NCBI RefSeq assembly: GCF_000734895.2
Contig: NZ_CP011382.1
Span: 1-64,000, forward strand
DNA from: Calothrix sp. 336/3
GTDB lineage: Bacteria > Cyanobacteriota > Cyanobacteriia > Cyanobacteriales > Nostocaceae
Reading direction: 5' to 3'
DNA length: 64,000 bases
Below, piece by piece: positions 18,681 through 27,839 of this stretch (positions are counted from its first letter, which is position 1; the number at the start of each line of letters is the position of its first letter). The notes under the pieces were generated by a model. It ran no database searches. It saw only the letters and a program-made list of their open reading frames with translations, and was not told where the DNA came from. Made by a program: the position numbers and the translations under genes.

Positions 18681-19007
18681 ACCTAAATTGAAAAAACCTG
18701 TTGCATCTGGTTCCAAATCTCTGACTTGAGATACTGCATCAATATTTAGTTCTCCATAAATATGCGGGAACAAGTCATTATCAGCAGGTTCGTACTTAAT
18801 TTCAGCTTTGACTTTAGTTTCGTCAATATGTAAAAGTACTAAACCCCTTTGGTTTTGAAAAAATTTGTTTGCCGTTTTTATCAATTGCGATTCCGTGGAA
18901 CAATGGATAAATCCTTCTGTATCTAAGGAATCTGCACGATAGCTTTGGGTAAGTTTGGCATTTTCCCATTTTACCCCTGGGGTAATGTGGTAGATTGTAT
19001 TTTTCAT
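18672..19007 (-). CDS. DUF952 family protein
   Basis: A 111-residue protein of the DUF952 family (ADP-ribosyltransferase-like fold has been suggested for it; function unknown). Landmarks are IYHITP near the start, GFIHCSTESQL, LVLLHIDETKV and FPHIYGELN. ATG at 19007 is preferred over 19022 because family members start at this point; neither has a clear Shine-Dalgarno site. It is soluble. The gene is convergent with pmbA. Confidence 0.85.
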   Translation of the reverse strand: MKNTIYHITPGVKWENAKLTQSYRADSLDTEGFIHCSTESQLIKTANKFFQNQRGLVLLHIDETKVKAEIKYEPADNDLFPHIYGELNIDAVSQVRDLEPDATGFFNLGNG

Positions 19008-19076
19008 TAATTTTCGTCGCAATAGTCCGTATTCAAAATGACAAGTATTTTACCGAACATGATAGTACGAATTACG

Positions 19077-19107
19077 TTGGCGTAGCTCTCCCGCAGGGAG
19101 CATTACG
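19077..19107. repeat. Dispersed palindromic repeat, CGTAGC type
   Basis: CGTAGCTCTCCCGCAGGGAG plus the following bases fold into an interrupted hairpin (CGTA with TACG, GCTC with GAGC). Similar CGTAGC-cored elements occur at 30498-30528, 40668-40772, 53277-53303 and 53610-53714. This kind of element is common between genes in Nostoc-like genomes. Confidence 0.55.
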
Positions 19108-19114
19108 GATTATT

Positions 19115-19834
19115 TTAATATCCCACACTCACAGGGGTTTTAGTAATTTTGTTGAATGCATCCCAATTTGTCACGTCTTCTAATAAAGACTGATATCCGA
19201 GGGTATTCGGGTGTAAACCGTCTGCACTCAGTCGTTGCGATCGCCATATTTCCCCCCGCTCCATCCACAATTGAAAAATATCTAGGTAGGGAATATCTCG
19301 CTCTAAACAAGCAAGTCGAGTGACTTCTTTATATTTGTACTGGTCTATATGGTTATAATGAAAACATCCTAAAAAGGGCATCTTTGCCTCATCTACAGGA
19401 ACTGTACCGACAAAAAGTACTGGACATAACTGTTGTGCCCGTTCCACCAAAGCATTTATTTCTGCGGTAAATACAGAGAAATCAGTATAATTTTTGCCGT
19501 CCAAGCGACTCAAACGGGCGGAATCATTCACACCGACGGAGAGAATAATTAAATTTGGTACTTGGTTACGCAGTTCCCCCCGATGGCGAAATTCGATTTC
19601 TAGCCTTTGTGCTACCTGTTGCACGCGATCGCCACGAACTCCCAAGTTATAAATTATATGACCAGCACCATCAACTGCCATCCATTGTCGGCGCAATCTC
19701 TCAACCCAACCACCTCCCTCTGGGTCACCAAAACCATACACCAAACTGTCACCGAGGGCGACAATTTTCAACGGTTGACATTGAGTTGTACGAATGGAGA
19801 GTTGCATTAAGGAGGGTGATAGAGATGTCTGCAT
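19115..19834 (-). CDS. SGNH/GDSL hydrolase
   Basis: A 239-residue esterase/lipase-type hydrolase. The four conserved blocks are visible: nucleophile GDSLVYG (Ser30), Gly in VRGDRV, GVNDSARL (Asn of block III) and DGLHPN with the catalytic Asp and His. There is no signal peptide, so it is probably cytoplasmic. The first residues (to Met10) are uncertain, since a second ATG could be the start. It lies 110 nt after the FHA-oxidoreductase gene on the same strand; co-transcription is possible. Substrate unknown. Confidence 0.85.
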   Translation of the reverse strand: MQTSLSPSLMQLSIRTTQCQPLKIVALGDSLVYGFGDPEGGGWVERLRRQWMAVDGAGHIIYNLGVRGDRVQQVAQRLEIEFRHRGELRNQVPNLIILSVGVNDSARLSRLDGKNYTDFSVFTAEINALVERAQQLCPVLFVGTVPVDEAKMPFLGCFHYNHIDQYKYKEVTRLACLERDIPYLDIFQLWMERGEIWRSQRLSADGLHPNTLGYQSLLEDVTNWDAFNKITKTPVSVGY

Positions 19835-19944
19835 TTATTCAAATTTTATTTTATATCTTTAAAAGATTCTACACATTTCTACACCATTTCCCAGTAAAAA
19901 AAGAAAATTAGGGTGGGTAATTTCGGGGAAGTCTTTGTGCTGAA

Positions 19945-21942
19945 TCAACTGGGAGACTGATTCTGTAACCATTTCCACCACTGAATCAGGGAATTCAGAC
20001 AATTTAAACGTTTAATTCCAGGAGCGCGATTTTTAGCTAAACTATCCACCGCACACAGCGCAGCGTATTGTAGTCCTAGGAAGCTATCAACGGCAGCATA
20101 GGGTCCCCCCAGGGTAATAGCTCCGGCAGCGTATAATTGACCATTACCGCTTCGCATTTCGGGTAATTCAAAGTTGTTTGCCACGGCAAATCTACCGAGA
20201 TGATTTAAGGGCAAATGATAATGCTTGACTAAATCTACTAGCAGGGGACTGGCTTCCACCTTGGCATCCAATCCTGTAGCATCAATAATAAAATCAGTTT
20301 CCAGGGTGAGAGTACCAAAACTCTGTCCTTGAATGTGGGTAATAGGATGGTTGTAACTGTCTCGTTCCACCTTTACCACTTCACCAAAGGTTATTTGATA
20401 CCAACCTTCCTGTAAAGCTTTCTGGGCGATTTGCTGCCAATCATGGCGATCGGCGGTGGTGGTTCCTCCCCATTGGGAGAGTAAAACTTTACGTTCTTCG
20501 GGGCTAGCTTTTTCTAGCATTTTGCGTAAATCTCCACCCCAGCAGGCTTTGGGCCAATTGAAGGGCTGTAGCTCGTAGTGATTTTTGACACTGCGCTGTG
20601 CTTTATCAAATTTATTGCCCTCTGGTTTGGGCGATCGCATTAAATGTAAAACGGTAATATCTCGATTTTTCTGCCGAGCTTCAAAAATCCGTTGTACAAT
20701 CCGTGAAGCCACAATTCCCCGACCGCGAATTAAGATTTTACCACCTTGCTTTTCTAATTGTTGGTAGATATGGTCATGATTTTCGTAAGCATTAACAACA
20801 GTTTTAAAATCTTGATAGGTTTCGCGGTAGGCTTGTAAATCTGGGAGAAACTGAATCGCAGGGTATCCCGTTGCTAGGTGAACATAACGACTGACAACAA
20901 AAGCATGATTTCCTTGACCAAGGGCATAAGCAATACAATAACGCCCATCATCGGTTTTCCGAATCGCCCTCACCCTACCATAGTGGAAAATCTGTTCCCA
21001 ACCGATACGTTTTGCCTCCCGATCGATTGATGCAAACACATTTCCCGCTTTGGGGGTGTAGGTTTCCGCAAAGCTGGGTTCTGCAAACACTTGCCACAGA
21101 GTCTTGAAAGAATAGTCTACATGACCTTTGATAAAATCGTGCCAAGCTTCCCGCCAAGCATAACTGGGGAAACCCCAAATATTGTCAGGGCAAGAATCAG
21201 AATTAGAACGTAATCTTTCGTGGCTGGGTATTTGGGAATTTTGACACAGACTTTGATAGCGAGCATAGGGTGTTTTTTCCAAGCCCAAAGCCATAATTTG
21301 TTGACAACGGACGCCGGAAATTCTCAGTAAATCTACCCAAATAAAACTGCCTAAACCTGCACCGATCGCCAGATAATCAATTTCTGTGACTCGTAAACCT
21401 GTGGCGTGCAGAGATTGTACAGCAACGATGGGCTGATGAAATATCGGTGGTGGAAAATTGCTGTGGATGGGAGTGACGGGAGATGGGGATAGGCGGGGAT
21501 CGGGTAAATTGGTATCGGGATTAAAGGAAATAATCGACTGGGGGTTTGGTGTGGCAACAGGGTGGATAATCCCTTGGGGGTTTCCCGGTGGTACGGTAGC
21601 TGAGTTACTAGTACCCAGGGTGACAGTCATATTATAGGGACCAATTTGCAGGCGATCGCCATTTTCTAAAATACAGCGTGTTTGCCGTTGACCATTAATA
21701 AAAATCCCATTGGTACTATTATTATCGATTACCACATGTTGATTTTGCTCCCACTCAATCAAGGCATGGTATCGAGACACCTGATCATCAGCCAGAACTA
21801 TCCTAGTGACAACCCTATCCGCAATCATACCAGGCATCGCCGCAAATTCCCTACCAAAGGCAACTGGTATCTTTAAGGTTGGTTGTCTTTTTTCTCCAGT
21901 TGTTGGATCATGCCAACTTAAAAATATCTGTGAATTTGTCAT
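19945..21942 (-). CDS. FHA-domain protein fused to an FAD/NAD(P)-binding oxidoreductase
   Basis: A 665-residue fusion. Residues 25-105 form a forkhead-associated (phosphothreonine-binding) domain with GR (30-31), SRYH (56-59) and NSTNGIFING (75-84). A Pro-rich linker (about 112-175) leads to a flavoprotein: a Rossmann start AIGAGLGS (192-199), an internal second nucleotide-binding motif ILIRGRGIVASRI and the C-terminal DATGLDAK and YAAGAITLGGPYAA motifs, as in ornithine-hydroxylase-like or lysine-N-oxygenase-like monooxygenases. The likely meaning is a redox enzyme recruited by Ser/Thr phosphorylation. It is 35 nt downstream of another FHA gene, so they form an operon. Substrate and kinase are unknown. 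Confidence 0.8.
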   Translation of the reverse strand: MTNSQIFLSWHDPTTGEKRQPTLKIPVAFGREFAAMPGMIADRVVTRIVLADDQVSRYHALIEWEQNQHVVIDNNSTNGIFINGQRQTRCILENGDRLQIGPYNMTVTLGTSNSATVPPGNPQGIIHPVATPNPQSIISFNPDTNLPDPRLSPSPVTPIHSNFPPPIFHQPIVAVQSLHATGLRVTEIDYLAIGAGLGSFIWVDLLRISGVRCQQIMALGLEKTPYARYQSLCQNSQIPSHERLRSNSDSCPDNIWGFPSYAWREAWHDFIKGHVDYSFKTLWQVFAEPSFAETYTPKAGNVFASIDREAKRIGWEQIFHYGRVRAIRKTDDGRYCIAYALGQGNHAFVVSRYVHLATGYPAIQFLPDLQAYRETYQDFKTVVNAYENHDHIYQQLEKQGGKILIRGRGIVASRIVQRIFEARQKNRDITVLHLMRSPKPEGNKFDKAQRSVKNHYELQPFNWPKACWGGDLRKMLEKASPEERKVLLSQWGGTTTADRHDWQQIAQKALQEGWYQITFGEVVKVERDSYNHPITHIQGQSFGTLTLETDFIIDATGLDAKVEASPLLVDLVKHYHLPLNHLGRFAVANNFELPEMRSGNGQLYAAGAITLGGPYAAVDSFLGLQYAALCAVDSLAKNRAPGIKRLNCLNSLIQWWKWLQNQSPS

Positions 21943-21977
21943 TTATTTTTGACTATCAACTGATAACTTTTAACTGA

Positions 21978-22520
21978 TTAAACCAGCACACTAACAGCAG
22001 CAGCTAAAGATGTTCCACACCAGGGACAACCGACTTGTAAATGTTCTATGGAAGAAATACGATGACAATTAGGACACTCTAAACCATAGACTGGTTGCGC
22101 TGCGGGTACGGATGCTTGATTTGATGGCGGTGTGGGATTTTTGACGGGGATAATGGGAGAAGGCGAAAGAATCGCATTGGCATGACGACTAATAGTCAAG
22201 GCTGTAACTTGTAATTGTTGCTGCCCTAGGTAAATAATACTACTTTCTTGGATTGGTGTTTCGCCCTGAAATAATTGCTTGCCATCTATCATGGGAGGGT
22301 TCTGTTCCCGTAGATTGCGAATCAGAAATAACTTTTGCTGAGGGTGAAAAAATATCTCTACGTGTAAACCAGAAACCGTCGGATGGGTGAGAATAATATC
22401 ACATCGTATGGGATCACGACCTATACGCACTGTCCCCGGATGTTTACTAGGTTGCTGTGCAGTAATTTGTTGAGTTTTCATCTCCCCAGCATCGTACCAT
22501 TGTAGAGTTAGCCGATTCAT
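21978..22520 (-). CDS. FHA-domain protein with C-terminal zinc ribbon
   Basis: A 180-residue protein. The FHA domain (about 28-108) has IGRDPIRCDI and TVSGLHVEI, though the usual NG(T/S)-type Asn-Gly loop is shifted (MIDGKQL), so phosphopeptide binding is likely but not certain. After a Pro/Ser-rich linker, a zinc ribbon is formed by C149, C152, C165 and C168 (CPNC...CPWC). It is first in a minus-strand unit with the FHA-oxidoreductase gene; this suggests one phosphorylation-responsive module. No membrane segment is present. Confidence 0.8.
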   Translation of the reverse strand: MNRLTLQWYDAGEMKTQQITAQQPSKHPGTVRIGRDPIRCDIILTHPTVSGLHVEIFFHPQQKLFLIRNLREQNPPMIDGKQLFQGETPIQESSIIYLGQQQLQVTALTISRHANAILSPSPIIPVKNPTPPSNQASVPAAQPVYGLECPNCHRISSIEHLQVGCPWCGTSLAAAVSVLV

Positions 22521-22853
22521 GTCTTTTTCCCCATTTTTTCAACTACTTCGCCTCTTGCTTATATAATTCCCTAAATTTTCCCAGATAATTGACTGTGGGA
22601 AGGCAGAGGTAGGGTTTAAATCAATATGTCAGTAGGTGGAGGAAAGAATTGCACTATACAGGGGAATGTGATGGGGGAAAATCATAGAATAAATGCCGCA
22701 ACCTGAGATAAAAAACCCTTGAAAGTTCCCCACACCCTAAACCTAGGTAGTTGACTTGGTACCTTTTCAGGGATTAAAAATTCATACACAATCCTTTTCC
22801 ACAACATAATCCACTCATTACTCCCTACTCCTTACTCCCTACTCAACCTATCT
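22521..22853. other. Intergenic region between divergent FHA and lnt genes
   Basis: About 333 nt. Near its right end lies a short tandem repeat of the ACTCCCT/ACTCCTT kind (about 22813-22842). It should carry promoters for both directions; no clear consensus is seen. Confidence 0.35.
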
Positions 22854-24410
22854 ATGCTCTTTGTCAACCCTCGATGGTTTTTTCTGCTATCCTTCCTTAG
22901 TGGTATATGCATGGGCTTAACTGTTGCCCCTATCAATGCATACTTCCTCGCTTGGTTTGCTCTGGCTCCCCTCTGGGTGTTAGTAGTTAAGTCAAAGCAG
23001 ACAAAATCCTTATGGATTCCTCTTCTGTGGGGAATGGGTTATCATGGCGTTGCCCTTTCCTGGATTACCGGGATTCATCCCATGACTTGGTTAGGTGTAC
23101 CCTGGTTAGCAAGTTTGGCGATCGCCCTATTTTGTTGGGCATTTATTACCCTCTGGGGAGCAGCATTAGTCACAGTTTGGGCGGGGATGCTACGATTTTT
23201 TACCCAGGGTGAATTGAAATTTATTACCCCCTACTCACCATTCATACGTATCCTCATCGGTACTACCCTATGGTGTGCTTTAGAAGCTTTTTGGAGTCTG
23301 GGTTCTCTGTGGTGGACATCCTTATCTTATACCCAATCTCCCCACAACCTTGCCATTCTCCACCTTGGACAAATTTCCGGTTCCACCACCGTTACTGCTG
23401 CCATAGTTGCAGTCAACGCCCTATTTGCAGAACTTTGGATCCGCAAGGAAGACAGGAAAAAAATTAGTCTAATTGATTACTCTTTGCCAATTATTGCCCT
23501 AGTTGTTTTCCATGGTGTCGGCTTCTGGTTATATAGTCAACCCTTGCAGGATACTACCTCCAAAGCGGTGAAAGTGGGCATTGTTCAAGGTAACATTCCT
23601 AATACTATTAAACTATCTCCCCTAGGTTTTCGGCGGGCGATCGCCGGCTACACTACTGGCTACAACAAGTTAGTCGAGGAAGGTGCCCAGGCAGTATTAA
23701 CACCAGAGGGAGCCTTACCATTTTATTTGGATAAAATCAAAACTAGTTCCCTATACCAAGCTATTCAGGAAAAAGGTGTAGTTGCTTGGGTAGGTGGTTT
23801 TGCCCAGCAAGGAAGTAGCTATACAAACAGTCTATTTACCATCACAGGTAACGGTGAAGTCTTCAGTCGCTATGACAAGTATAAACTAGTACCACTAGGA
23901 GAATATATTCCCTTTTCCGAAGTTCTAGGAGGTTTAATTAATAGGCTTTCTCCCCTAGAGGCACAGCAAATACCCGGTAACCCTAATCAAATATTTGATA
24001 CACCCTTTGGCAGGGGAATCGTAGGTATCTGTTACGAGTCAGCCTTTGCAGAAATCTTTCGTCGCCAAGCCGCAGCCGGAGGAGAGTTTATTCTTAGCCC
24101 CTCTAACGATGCCCACTACAGCGCTGCCATGCCAGCCCAGCATCATGCCCAGGATATCATGCGGGCGATCGAAACCGATAGATGGGCAGCTAGGGCAACC
24201 AATACCGGATACTCAGCTTTTGTCAGTCCCCATGGTAAAACTCTCTGGATATCTGGACACAATACCTATGAAACCCACCTAGAAACAATTTACCGTCGGC
24301 AAACATCCACCCTATATGTGCGTTGGGGAGATTGGTTAACACCTGTATTATTAGTCACCTCTGGGGGAGTGTTGTTATTTAGACGGTTGGCAAAAAATAA
24401 TTCGATGTGA
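22854..24410 (+). CDS. lnt: Apolipoprotein N-acyltransferase Lnt
   Basis: Adds the third acyl chain to the N-terminal cysteine of lipoproteins in the plasma membrane. The 518-residue protein has six to seven N-terminal membrane segments (to about 228), a nitrilase-type catalytic domain (about 238-480) and a final anchor (about 488-508). The catalytic triad is Glu285 (TPEGA), Lys344 (DKYKLVPLGEYIP) and Cys393 (GICYES). GVCYE-type context and length are normal. A rho-independent terminator follows 26 nt after the stop, so it is a single-gene unit. Confidence 0.93.
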   Translation: MLFVNPRWFFLLSFLSGICMGLTVAPINAYFLAWFALAPLWVLVVKSKQTKSLWIPLLWGMGYHGVALSWITGIHPMTWLGVPWLASLAIALFCWAFITLWGAALVTVWAGMLRFFTQGELKFITPYSPFIRILIGTTLWCALEAFWSLGSLWWTSLSYTQSPHNLAILHLGQISGSTTVTAAIVAVNALFAELWIRKEDRKKISLIDYSLPIIALVVFHGVGFWLYSQPLQDTTSKAVKVGIVQGNIPNTIKLSPLGFRRAIAGYTTGYNKLVEEGAQAVLTPEGALPFYLDKIKTSSLYQAIQEKGVVAWVGGFAQQGSSYTNSLFTITGNGEVFSRYDKYKLVPLGEYIPFSEVLGGLINRLSPLEAQQIPGNPNQIFDTPFGRGIVGICYESAFAEIFRRQAAAGGEFILSPSNDAHYSAAMPAQHHAQDIMRAIETDRWAARATNTGYSAFVSPHGKTLWISGHNTYETHLETIYRRQTSTLYVRWGDWLTPVLLVTSGGVLLFRRLAKNNSM

Positions 24411-24436
24411 TTTGAGTACATTCAGATAATTAAAAG

Positions 24437-24471
24437 CCCTGATTTTGTAGCAAAGTCGGGGTTATGTTTTT
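24437..24471 (+). terminator. Rho-independent terminator of lnt
   Basis: An 11-bp stem (CCCTGATTTTG with CAAAGTCGGGG, including G-T wobbles) closes a 3-nt loop and is followed by TTATGTTTTT. Position and strand fit lnt. Confidence 0.7.
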
Positions 24472-24596
24472 AGCCAATACATCCGAGGAACACTTGACGT
24501 AGATTTATTTTTATAGTACTATTGTACCAGTTAAATTATTAATATCAAAGTTTCATCGCCCAGGTAAAGAGTAATACCAATTCGCAATTTAGAAAG

Positions 24597-25019
24597 ATGA
24601 AGTTAACAAAACTGGATTTAAGTCAGATAGTGGCGATCGCCCATCAAGAAGGACATTTGCAATTATTGCTAGACAGGGGAGCAGAACTAGAGTTTTTAAC
24701 AATACCCGCCCCAGTAGAAGCTTACGAAGGGTTGCAGCAACTACACGATATCATTGCAGATGTCAGCGACTTGCCCAGATACGAGGAGGGAATAGCGATG
24801 CAACCAATCCTCTCATCCATGGCGAATTCCCTAGGGTATGACAGCAACGAGAAAATCTTGCAAGTCGAATTTTGCAATGGTGCAGTCTATCAATATTCTG
24901 GGGTAGATGAGAAAACTTGGGAAGATATGTATACATCTGATTCAGTAGGCATATTTTTTAACCAAGAAATCAAAGGTAAATATGCCAGTGTGAGAGTTGA
25001 TGATGAGTATGACGATTAA
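24597..25019 (+). CDS. KTSC-domain protein
   Basis: A 140-residue soluble protein. The C-terminal 70 residues match the KTSC domain (named after Lys-tRNA-synthetase C-terminal-associated): MANSLGYDSNEKILQVEFCNGAVYQYSGV followed in family order by a short helix and a GKYASVRV end, here written in parts. The N-terminal half holds DLSQIVAIAHQEGHLQLLL and is less conserved. KTSC is found alone in phage and bacterial proteins and is thought to bind nucleic acid; exact role unknown. It is followed by a hairpin and then two RTX genes. Confidence 0.8.
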   Translation: MKLTKLDLSQIVAIAHQEGHLQLLLDRGAELEFLTIPAPVEAYEGLQQLHDIIADVSDLPRYEEGIAMQPILSSMANSLGYDSNEKILQVEFCNGAVYQYSGVDEKTWEDMYTSDSVGIFFNQEIKGKYASVRVDDEYDD

Positions 25020-25082
25020 ATTCCTCAGCTATCCTCCCTAGTTCAAAATATAGTTCCAAATTTTTAAGTTTCCTGGTGCTTA

Positions 25083-25117
25083 CGGCTAATTGCTTTGCGG
25101 TTAGCCGCTTACTTTTT
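25083..25117 (+). terminator. Probable terminator after the KTSC gene
   Basis: CGGCTAA at 25083-25089 and TTAGCCG at 25101-25107 form a perfect 7-bp stem with an 11-nt loop; CTTACTTTTT follows. It isolates the KTSC gene from the RTX pair. Confidence 0.55.
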
Positions 25118-25207
25118 GTAAAATTTTGTAAAACTTTGCGTAATTACCTCCAGAATCCTAGATGCATATTACAGAGGAATCAAGGCATCAGCAAAGGAAA
25201 GTAAACT

Positions 25208-26245
25208 ATGGGATATGCAAAATGGGACGGGAAAAGAGGTAGGGGAACCCGTTCTGCTGGTGGATTTGGTGAAGATTTTGGTATGCCAGACTGGAATAAT
25301 CCCAACGATGTTAGCTCAGACTTTAAATCTATTAACAACACAACCAAATTTCTCACCTTTACAGTCAAAGACCTAAATAATTTTGGCGGAACACCTGTCC
25401 ATGATGGCAATAATACCGTAGTTCTCACCCTCGATGGTACAAACCTGGGGTTTGAGAAAGATGTATATATATTTACTGAGGCAGAAGCGAAAAAGTTTGG
25501 AACTTTTGGCAAACTAGATAAGCAAATACCCTTAAAAGCCAATAGCAACATCAAAGCAGTCACCATTATTATCGAAGATAACGACCCCGGAGATATCTAC
25601 AACCTCAAACCCATCAAAGGAACATCCGGTAAAGACACCCTCAAAGGAACCAGTAAGGGTGATGCTATCTATGGTTATGAAGGGGATGACAAGCTCTACG
25701 GTTTTGACGGTGATGACAGTATTTACGGCTTCTCCGGCAATGATAGTATCTGGGGTGGTAAAGGTCGGGATAATCTTTACGGCTTATCAGGCAATGATAA
25801 AATCTATGGTGAAGATGGCGAAGATACCATCGATGGTGGAGAGGGTAATGACTACCTCGATGGTGGTAATGATGATGACAATATTTTTGGTTGGAATGGT
25901 AACGATACCTTGATTGGAGGTAATGGAAATGATGAACTCTACGGTGAAGGTGGCAATGATATTTTAATCGGTGGTGAGAACTACGATACCTTAACCGGTG
26001 GTGCAGGAGCAGATAAATTTGTGTTTAAATCCCTTTCCGAAGGTATCGATACTATCACTGATTTTAAATATCAAGAGGGAGACAAAATCGAAATTAACAA
26101 GGTAGGTTTTGGTGCTACTTCTACCAGCGAATTTAGTTATAACAACACAAGTGGAGCGTTATCTTTCAAAGGTAATACCTTTGCTTACTTACAATCAGGT
26201 TTAGGTGCTGGTTTCCTTCCTAACCTCGATATCCAATTAGTTTAA
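25208..26245 (+). CDS. RTX-type calcium-binding protein, copy 1
   Basis: A 345-residue protein. The N-terminal 130 residues form a beta-rich domain (NNTVVLTLDGTNLGF) of unknown function. Residues 138 to about 273 are 14 or so nonapeptide repeats of the RTX type (GGxGxDxLx: GYEGDDKLY, GGEGNDYLD, GWNGNDTLI), which fold with Ca2+ into a beta-roll. The C-terminal part (KFVFKSLSEGIDTITDF...) is the usual cyanobacterial cap and presumably the uncleaved type I secretion signal. No Sec signal peptide is present. GGAAAG precedes the ATG. It is nearly identical to the next gene, which shares its leader. No type I exporter gene is adjacent. Confidence 0.88.
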   Translation: MGYAKWDGKRGRGTRSAGGFGEDFGMPDWNNPNDVSSDFKSINNTTKFLTFTVKDLNNFGGTPVHDGNNTVVLTLDGTNLGFEKDVYIFTEAEAKKFGTFGKLDKQIPLKANSNIKAVTIIIEDNDPGDIYNLKPIKGTSGKDTLKGTSKGDAIYGYEGDDKLYGFDGDDSIYGFSGNDSIWGGKGRDNLYGLSGNDKIYGEDGEDTIDGGEGNDYLDGGNDDDNIFGWNGNDTLIGGNGNDELYGEGGNDILIGGENYDTLTGGAGADKFVFKSLSEGIDTITDFKYQEGDKIEINKVGFGATSTSEFSYNNTSGALSFKGNTFAYLQSGLGAGFLPNLDIQLV

Positions 26246-26267
26246 TCCCGTTGCGGAATCAAGAGAC

Positions 26268-26302
26268 GTTCCACCGGAACCTCTCCACTGTGTTGGTGGA
26301 AC
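26268..26302. repeat. Inverted repeat between the two RTX genes
   Basis: GTTCCACC at 26268-26275 pairs with GGTGGAAC at 26295-26302 (8 perfect bp, 19-nt loop). The left arm also extends into GTTCC-ACC-GGAAC, so two alternative hairpins are possible. There is no T tract; it may be mRNA processing, termination or repeat debris. Confidence 0.4.
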
Positions 26303-26391
26303 ATCCGTTGTAAATTTTCGTAATTGCGTAATTCCCTCAGCAAGTCTATATAAATATTACAAGGACAAAGAATAGAAGGAGACTAAATACC

Positions 26392-27480
26392 ATGGGATAT
26401 GCAAAATGGAATAGCAAAAGAGGTAGGGGAATTCGTACTAATGGTGGAAATGAAGATTTTTTACTGATAGGTTGGAATGACTACTTTAATCTTGACTCAG
26501 ATTTTCAACTTATTGACACCAAAAGCAAACCTCTCATTTTTATAGTTGGAGACGAAGGTGTCAAAGGTGTCAAAGGTGATTCCGGAAACCCTGTCCATGA
26601 TGGCAATAATACCGTAGTTATCACCCTCGATGGTACAAACCTGGGATTCGAGAAAGACGTATATATATTTAGCGAGGAAGATGCTAAAAAATTTGGTGGC
26701 ACACTAGAGCAAAAAATACCCCTAAAAGCTAATAGCAACATCAAAGCAGTCACCATTATTATCGAAGATAACGACCCCGGAAGTATCTATAACCTCAAAC
26801 CTATCAAAGGAACATCCGGTGCAGATATCCTCAAAGGAACCAGTAAGGGTGATGCTATCTATGGTTATGAAGGGGATGACAAGCTCTACGGTTTTGATGG
26901 TTCTGACAGTATTTACGGCTTCTCCGGCAATGATAGTATCTGGGGTGGTAAAAGTTGGGATATGCTTTACGGCTTATCAGGTAATGATAAAATCTATGGT
27001 GAAGATGGCAGCGATAGCATTGATGGTGGAGAAGGTAATGACTACCTCGATGGTGGTAATGATGATGACAACATTTTTGGCTGGAATGGTAACGATACCT
27101 TGATTGGAGGCAATGGTAATGATAACCTCTACGGTGAAGGTGGTAATGATATTTTAATTGGCGGTACGGGGAATGATACTTTAACTGGTGGTACGGGAAA
27201 AGATACCCTTACAGGTGGTAATGGAGCAGATAAATTTGTGTTTAAATCCCTTTCCGAAGGTATCGATACCATCACTGATTTTAAATATCAAGAGGGAGAT
27301 AAAATCGAAATTTCTAAGGTAGGTTTTGGCGCTACTTCTACCAGCGAGTTTAGTTATAACAACAGCAATGGAGCGCTATCTTTTAAAGGTAAAGTTTTTG
27401 CTTATCTACAATCCGGTTTAGGTATTGGTTTTATTCCCAGTTCAGATATTAACTTATTTGATGAGACTCTAGCTGTATAA
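26392..27480 (+). CDS. RTX-type calcium-binding protein, copy 2
   Basis: A 362-residue paralogue of the preceding gene, the result of tandem duplication: both start MGYAKW and share long identical stretches, including EKDVYIF and ANSNIKAVTIIIEDNDPG. It differs by a short KGVKGDS insertion near residue 60 and one more nonapeptide unit (about 15), with a C-terminal extension ending DETLAV. A strong AAGGAG ribosome-binding site precedes the ATG. It likely forms an extracellular or surface Ca2+-binding layer; that is family knowledge. A terminator hairpin lies downstream. Confidence 0.88.
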   Translation: MGYAKWNSKRGRGIRTNGGNEDFLLIGWNDYFNLDSDFQLIDTKSKPLIFIVGDEGVKGVKGDSGNPVHDGNNTVVITLDGTNLGFEKDVYIFSEEDAKKFGGTLEQKIPLKANSNIKAVTIIIEDNDPGSIYNLKPIKGTSGADILKGTSKGDAIYGYEGDDKLYGFDGSDSIYGFSGNDSIWGGKSWDMLYGLSGNDKIYGEDGSDSIDGGEGNDYLDGGNDDDNIFGWNGNDTLIGGNGNDNLYGEGGNDILIGGTGNDTLTGGTGKDTLTGGNGADKFVFKSLSEGIDTITDFKYQEGDKIEISKVGFGATSTSEFSYNNSNGALSFKGKVFAYLQSGLGIGFIPSSDINLFDETLAV

Positions 27481-27839
27481 ATTAATATTTGTTGGCAGCT
27501 ATCTCATTGCAATTACATTCCTAAATCCTTCATAATCAACAAGACACCCGGATTATAAAAGTAAGTCGGGTGTCTGAGCATTTTTAATCCTGATTTTTTC
27601 TCCTACCTCTACCAATAAGTAGGTAAGTGTAAATAAATTGAAGTTTGTAGTAAGGGATTTATCCTTTGTGGTCTAATGATTGAGCAATAAATTGCTTACT
27701 ACGAACCTAATTTCACTTTATATTTAATTCTATCCAGCTACTTAAGAGTAATTTCACAATACTTAGAGATAGTTATTTGTAGCAATTTTACAGACAATCT
27801 CCTGTATGATGGAGAAAAATTTGCTTTAATATTTTTATC
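27481..27839. other. Intergenic region before the haemagglutinin-type gene
   Basis: About 359 nt. It holds the RTX terminator (27542-27585) and an AT-rich leader for the next gene. No RNA gene or frame is seen. Confidence 0.4.
27542..27585 (+). terminator. Rho-independent terminator after RTX copy 2
   Basis: AGACACCCG at 27542-27550 pairs perfectly with CGGGTGTCT at 27567-27575 across a 16-nt loop, then GAGCA and TTTTT. The short gap before the T run weakens it slightly. Confidence 0.65.
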
